Part shown: piece by piece, positions 60,198 to 64,000 of the stretch | How the letters are laid out: the number at the start of each line of letters is the position of its first letter | Position numbering within the stretch: the stretch's first letter is position 1 | Assembly: GCA_947455995.1 (NCBI GenBank) | Contig: CANGQA010000003.1 | Location: 19,414-83,413, forward strand | Length of the DNA: 64,000 bases | Direction: 5' to 3' | From: Hyphomicrobiales bacterium | GTDB taxonomy: Bacteria; Pseudomonadota; Alphaproteobacteria; Rhizobiales; Beijerinckiaceae | Made by a program: the position numbers and the translations under genes | The notes under the pieces: generated by a model | Databases searched by the model: none | Told to the model about the DNA's origin: nothing | Seen by the model: the letters and a program-made list of their open reading frames with translations, nothing else

Positions 60198-62513
60198 TCA
60201 GGCCTTATCGACCAGCTCTACCAGATCCTGCGGCGATAAAGGATGGCTTTTCAGACGCACATTGAAGGGCGACAAAGCATCCTCAATGGCAGAAATCACG
60301 CAGGCCGCGGCAGGAATGGTGCCGCCTTCACCTGCGCCCTTCACACCGATCGGATTGCGTGGTGACGGAGATTCCATGTGTACAATCTCGATCCTTGGCA
60401 TTTCTGTCGCAAGCGGCAGCAGATATTCGCCATAATTGGTGGTCTGGGGCTGGCCATTCTCGTCATAGATCATCCGTTCGAACAACGCATTGCCGATCCC
60501 GTGCACGACGCCACCCCTGATCTGGCCATCGACCAGCATCGGGTTGATCAGCGTGCCGCAATCATGTGCCACGACATAGCGCAGGATTTTGACCGCCCCT
60601 GTTTCGATATCCACCTCGACCTCGCACAGATTTGTGCCATTGGCGAAAGTGGTTTGGCGTGCCTCGTAAAAAGCGGTTGCCGACAAGCCCGGTGCAATGC
60701 CTGCTGGCAGAGGCTGCCCGAAATTCCCGTGCAGCATCAAAGCCAATTGTCCAAGTGACACCTGACGGTCGGTGCCGGACACTTTGACAAATCCGCCTTC
60801 GAGAACCAGATCGGCTTCCTGGGCTTCCAGCACCTGGGAGGCAACCTTGATCGCCTTGGCGCGGGTCTCCACCGCAGCCATATGCACCGATGATCCGCCA
60901 GTGACCGCCACACGGCTCGCAATCGTACCGATACCGAGCGGAAACAGCGACGTATCGCCGGCTTCTACCGTGATGTCTTGCGGGGTGATGCCAAGCTGAT
61001 CAGCCGCTATCTGGGCAAACACGGTTTTGTGGCCCTGGCCCTGTGCGGCGGCACCTGTCAGCAACAGCACTTTGCCATTGGGCTGCACACGGATGGTTGC
61101 CCCCTCATAAGGGGCCAATCCGGTATCCTCCACATAAGAGGCAATGCCCATGCCGATATAGCGGCCCTCGGCCCTTGCTTTGTCTTGACGGGCCTTGAAA
61201 TCAGATCCGAATTTGGCCATGGCAAGATCAAGACATTGCACATAATCGCCTGAATCATAGGACACCAGCGAGCCATCACGTGCTTTCATACCTGTTTCAT
61301 AGGGAAACTGGTTCGCTTGCACGAAGGAGCGGCGGCGAACCTCTTCCCGCGGCAGCCCCAATTCCAGCGCCACCCGATCCGCAAGCCGTTCGAGGACGAA
61401 ACAGGTATTGGGACGTCCCGCACCACGCACCGGCGTATTGGGAACCATATTGGTATAGATCACATCAAGGCTGATCTCGAGCGCTTCGAGTGCGTAGGGA
61501 CCGGGAAAGGAGGACATCGAAGTCACCGGCAAAACCACGCCATAGGGCAGATAGGCGCCGTTATCATGCAGGCAATGGCCGCGAATACCAAGCATGCGAC
61601 CTTGCGCATCGGCAGCCACTTCCAGCTCCCACAACTGGTCTCGCTGCTGGGTGGTGGCGACAAAATGTTCACCACGATCCTCGACCCATTTCAACGCACG
61701 GCCCAGATGGCGCGCCGCCATCGGGATCACATAATCTTCGGCATAGACCACGGCCTTGGGACCAAACCCGCCGCCGACATCGGGCGCTGTCACACGCACC
61801 GAGGCCTCGTCCATACCAAGACACAAAGCAAGAGCACGGCGCACCATGTAAGGTGATTGGGTCGAACTCCAGATATCGATCCGGTTTCCCGAGGGATCGG
61901 GGCGCGCCATCACACCACGGCATTCCATCGCATGACAGCCGCCACGATGCAGAGAAAGACTTTCCTTAAACACATGGGCTGCTTTGGCAAACACGCCAGC
62001 CACATCGCCAAAGCCGCCTTTCAGGGTCCCTGCAAGATTGCTTTGCAGGGCTTGATTGGCCACTGCAGCACCGTCGTTCAGGGCATGGACCAGATCGACC
62101 ATTGCTGGCAGCGGATCGTAATCAACCATCACAATCGCTGCAGCATCTTCGGCAATCGCCCGGCTTTCGGCCACCACCAGTGCCACCGCCTCGCCGACAT
62201 AATGGACAGAGCCGTGGGCCAGTGGGCTTTGGGTCAGCGGCGTTTTCACCATCGGGGCGGGCGCCATCATCGGCATCGGCTTTTGTGCCATTTCACCCAG
62301 ATCTTCGGCGGTGAGCACCGCCACCACACCGGCATGATCACGCGCCATCGCGGCATCAATGGAGTTGATCAGCGCATGGGCATGCGGTGAACGAACCACC
62401 GCCACATGCAACACACCCGGCATGGCGATATCATCGAGATACTGGCCGCGGCCGGTAATCAGCTTAGGGTCTTCCAGCCGTTTGACTGCGGCTCCGAAAT
62501 AACGCGCGCCCAT
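60198..62513 (-). CDS. Molybdenum hydroxylase large subunit (CoxL-like)
   Basis: This 771-residue molybdopterin subunit has the N-terminal hammerhead region (VKRLEDPKLITGRGQYLDD), the GGGFG motif at 247-251, GAGRP at 364-368, and KGAGEGG near the C-terminus with the catalytic Glu. The GAGR loop marks a form II or aldehyde/nicotinate-type enzyme, not CO dehydrogenase. Its ATG at 62513 is one base from the iron-sulfur gene stop. With its two partners it forms a complete S-M-L hydroxylase. The substrate is unknown. Confidence 0.92.
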   Translation of the reverse strand: MGARYFGAAVKRLEDPKLITGRGQYLDDIAMPGVLHVAVVRSPHAHALINSIDAAMARDHAGVVAVLTAEDLGEMAQKPMPMMAPAPMVKTPLTQSPLAHGSVHYVGEAVALVVAESRAIAEDAAAIVMVDYDPLPAMVDLVHALNDGAAVANQALQSNLAGTLKGGFGDVAGVFAKAAHVFKESLSLHRGGCHAMECRGVMARPDPSGNRIDIWSSTQSPYMVRRALALCLGMDEASVRVTAPDVGGGFGPKAVVYAEDYVIPMAARHLGRALKWVEDRGEHFVATTQQRDQLWELEVAADAQGRMLGIRGHCLHDNGAYLPYGVVLPVTSMSSFPGPYALEALEISLDVIYTNMVPNTPVRGAGRPNTCFVLERLADRVALELGLPREEVRRRSFVQANQFPYETGMKARDGSLVSYDSGDYVQCLDLAMAKFGSDFKARQDKARAEGRYIGMGIASYVEDTGLAPYEGATIRVQPNGKVLLLTGAAAQGQGHKTVFAQIAADQLGITPQDITVEAGDTSLFPLGIGTIASRVAVTGGSSVHMAAVETRAKAIKVASQVLEAQEADLVLEGGFVKVSGTDRQVSLGQLALMLHGNFGQPLPAGIAPGLSATAFYEARQTTFANGTNLCEVEVDIETGAVKILRYVVAHDCGTLINPMLVDGQIRGGVVHGIGNALFERMIYDENGQPQTTNYGEYLLPLATEMPRIEIVHMESPSPRNPIGVKGAGEGGTIPAAACVISAIEDALSPFNVRLKSHPLSPQDLVELVDKA

Positions 62514-62514
62514 A

Positions 62515-63018
62515 TCAACGATCTCCCCGCATGCGAGATGCCGCCTGCAAAGCAGCATCAACAATGGTCTCATAGCCCGTGCAACGGCAGATATTGCCGG
62601 AAATGGCCTCGCGGATCGCCGTTTCATCCATCGTCGGATCGGCCTCCAGCACCGCTGCCAGTGTTGTCACCATGCCTGGCGTGCAAAAGCCGCATTGCAG
62701 TCCGTGCTTGTCCCAGAACGCCTCCTGCACAGGATGCAGAGTACCATCGGCCTGAGCCAGCCCTTCGATGGTCCGGATCCTCGCCCCGTCGGCCTGAACC
62801 GCCAACATCAGGCAGGAACGGATCGGCTGATCATCCAGAATGACCGTGCAAGCCCCGCATACCCCGTGCTCGCATCCCAGATGGGTGCCTGTGAGGCCCA
62901 GTTCTTGTCGCAAAAAGTCACCCAGATGGGTGCGAGTCAGCACGTCACGCTCATAAAGGACGCCGTTCACGTGCAGACGGATGTGACGGATGGTTTGAGT
63001 AGGGTCTAGATCAGACAT
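62515..63018 (-). CDS. Molybdenum hydroxylase [2Fe-2S] subunit (CoxS-like)
   Basis: This 167-residue protein holds both iron-sulfur clusters of the enzyme. The plant-type cluster uses Cys49, 54, 57 and 69 (GCEHGVCGACTVILDD), and the second uses Cys109, 112, 144 and 146 (CGFCTPG and NICRCTG). It carries electrons from the Mo site to FAD. The start at 63018 follows GGGAGGCCGGA and overlaps the FAD-subunit end by 8 bases. Subunit order on the transcript is FAD, 2Fe-2S, Mo. Confidence 0.95.
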   Translation of the reverse strand: MSDLDPTQTIRHIRLHVNGVLYERDVLTRTHLGDFLRQELGLTGTHLGCEHGVCGACTVILDDQPIRSCLMLAVQADGARIRTIEGLAQADGTLHPVQEAFWDKHGLQCGFCTPGMVTTLAAVLEADPTMDETAIREAISGNICRCTGYETIVDAALQAASRMRGDR

Positions 63019-63898
63019 TCCGGCCTCCCGTGGCGCGGTTGAGGGCATCGGTGAGCGCCCGTTTGGTCATTGTTTGCGCCAGACGTCCGCGATAGGCGGG
63101 CGTGATATGGGCATCTTCCATCATCTCGATGGACGCGGCCATGGCAGACACTTTGGCAATCAGGGCGGGATCGAGAACCTGGCCGACCAAAGCCCGTTCA
63201 GCGGTATCCAGCCGCACAGGCTTGATATCCACCCCTGCCAGCGCAATCGAAGCGCGACGCACAACCCCTCCGGCATCGAGCGATACAAGTGCTGCGGCTG
63301 CAACAATCGCATAATCGCCATGCCTACGGGCAAATTCGTGGAAACCATGCCCCAATCTCTGCCCTTCATGACCCGACCAGACAGGCAGGGTCAAACCGAG
63401 CAAAGCCTCGTCGGGCTCCAGATTAGGGGTCATGTAGGACAGAACCCAATCGCGCATGGCCACATCGCGTGCGCCACGCGGACCAGAGACATGCAGCACT
63501 GCATCATAGAGAGCCGCAATACAGGGCTGCTCGGCCGCAGGATCGAGATGGCACAGACTGCCGCCAATGGTCCCGCGCGCCCGGGTTTGCACATGCCCGA
63601 CCCAATGGAGCGCCTCGGCCAGAACCGGCGCGTGTTGAACAACCAAAGGATGCTCACGGACAATCCGCTGGCGGGTCATCGCGCCGAGACGCAAACCCGC
63701 GGGGGTCATCGCCACCTCTGCCAGACCGGCAATATGATTGATGTCGATCACATGATCGGGAAAAGCATAGCGCATATTCAGCATCGGCATCAGCGATTGG
63801 CCGCCTGCCAAAATTCGGACATTATCCAGCGAACCAAGCAGGGTGTTCAATTCCTGCACGGTTTTGGGATCGTGATAAGCAAAGGCCGAAGCTTTCAT
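63011..63898 (-). CDS. Molybdenum hydroxylase FAD-binding subunit (CoxM-like)
   Basis: This 295-residue flavoprotein has the two FAD motifs of the family, AGGQSL (31-36) and TIGGS (110-114), the latter followed by LCHLDPAAEQP. It passes electrons from the iron-sulfur subunit to the terminal acceptor. The start at 63898 begins with the conserved family N-terminus (FAYHDPKTVQELNTLL); the frame is open upstream but not family-like. It is the first recognisable gene of the three-subunit operon. Confidence 0.93.
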   Translation of the reverse strand: MKASAFAYHDPKTVQELNTLLGSLDNVRILAGGQSLMPMLNMRYAFPDHVIDINHIAGLAEVAMTPAGLRLGAMTRQRIVREHPLVVQHAPVLAEALHWVGHVQTRARGTIGGSLCHLDPAAEQPCIAALYDAVLHVSGPRGARDVAMRDWVLSYMTPNLEPDEALLGLTLPVWSGHEGQRLGHGFHEFARRHGDYAIVAAAALVSLDAGGVVRRASIALAGVDIKPVRLDTAERALVGQVLDPALIAKVSAMAASIEMMEDAHITPAYRGRLAQTMTKRALTDALNRATGGRNV

Positions 63899-63924
63899 CA
63901 GTGAGACCCTTTCAAGCGCGCCAC

Positions 63925-64000
63925 TTATTGGCCGGATTGGTTTTTGCGGGAGAACAAGGATTTGATGACGCCCCATATCAGGGCAAAGGCCGACAATTCA
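63925..64000 (-). CDS. Possible C-terminus of an unidentified protein (truncated by window edge)
   Basis: On the minus strand a frame open from the window edge runs to a TAA at 63927-63925 and encodes about 24 residues (ELSAFALIWGVIKSLFSRKN is the main part). A hydrophobic stretch followed by a basic tail looks like the end of a membrane protein. Its stop is about 25 bases before the FAD subunit start, so it may head the same operon. It is too short to identify. Confidence 0.35.
   Translation of the reverse strand, partial: ELSAFALIWGVIKSLFSRKNQSGQ

Noticed and set aside
1..64000. tRNA, rRNA, CRISPR arrays, insertion sequences, prophage
   Set aside because: No tRNA-like T-loop/acceptor pattern, rRNA segments, regularly spaced repeats, transposase or phage genes were found on reading both strands.

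Overview
The window looks like a chromosomal segment of a Gram-negative proteobacterium, most probably an alphaproteobacterium. The inference rests on complete RND efflux systems with a NodT-type outer-membrane lipoprotein, the circularly permuted ATP-grasp / alpha-E / transglutaminase / Anbu block, coxMSL-type molybdenum hydroxylases, and an aromatic-degradation gene content. No rRNA, tRNA, CRISPR array, insertion sequence, phage gene or origin was recognised. Genes are densely packed, with many ATGA or TGATG overlaps, and there are two strikingly AT-rich intergenic islands (about 19.78-20.00 kb and 45.69-45.87 kb).

Layout. 0-4.7 kb: end of an XRE-cupin regulator, then a minus-strand set of rhodanese, a lone molybdopterin subunit, cytochrome c-prime and a diheme cytochrome c. 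5.0-9.0 kb: the four-gene Anbu cluster. 9.1-18.1 kb: a NodT-MdtA-MdtB-MdtC-like RND operon. 18.1-21.1 kb: DUF192 protein, two-domain cold-shock protein, AT-rich island, purU. 21.1-24.6 kb: tupABC tungstate importer with a PNPOx-like protein and a membrane protein. 24.7-25.9 kb: small secreted cysteine-containing proteins of unknown function. 25.9-31.1 kb: FAD monooxygenase and an iron-type ABC importer. 31.2-33.0 kb: DCC protein, HTTM-like protein and an unknown partner. 33.1-37.1 kb: SDR, cupin, SelO and an ammonium transporter. 37.4-39.8 kb: small unknown proteins, a striking hairpin pair, and an NCS1 permease. 39.8-43.5 kb: three enzymes of 4-oxalomesaconate metabolism (galC, galB, galD) divergent from a type I extradiol dioxygenase. 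43.5-48.0 kb: a DegT-family protein lacking its PLP lysine, an atypical winged-helix regulator, a 10-formyl-THF hydrolase-like protein and an aldo/keto reductase. 48.1-52.5 kb: a second RND pair whose permease contains an in-frame amber codon. 52.7-53.6 kb: dgoK. 53.6-59.0 kb: a translationally coupled CoA-dependent aromatic-acid operon (SDR, MarR, enoyl-CoA hydratase, acyl-CoA dehydrogenase, aryl-CoA ligase fused to a Rid domain). 59.2-60.0 kb: membrane protein. 60.2-63.9 kb: a complete three-subunit molybdenum hydroxylase.

How it may fit together (inference): much of the window concerns oxidation of aromatic or heterocyclic compounds. Two molybdenum hydroxylase systems, a Tup-type oxyanion importer, ring-cleavage and 4-oxalomesaconate enzymes, a CoA-ester pathway, several oxygenase-like proteins and two RND pumps lie close together. 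The least explained features are the amber codon in the second RND permease, the lysine-less DegT protein beside an orphan regulator, the ligase-Rid fusion without its expected monooxygenase, the lone molybdopterin subunit served by cytochromes, and the hairpin that buries the ribosome-binding site of a small ORF at 38.1 kb. All calls come from reading the sequence and from family knowledge; no database search was run.
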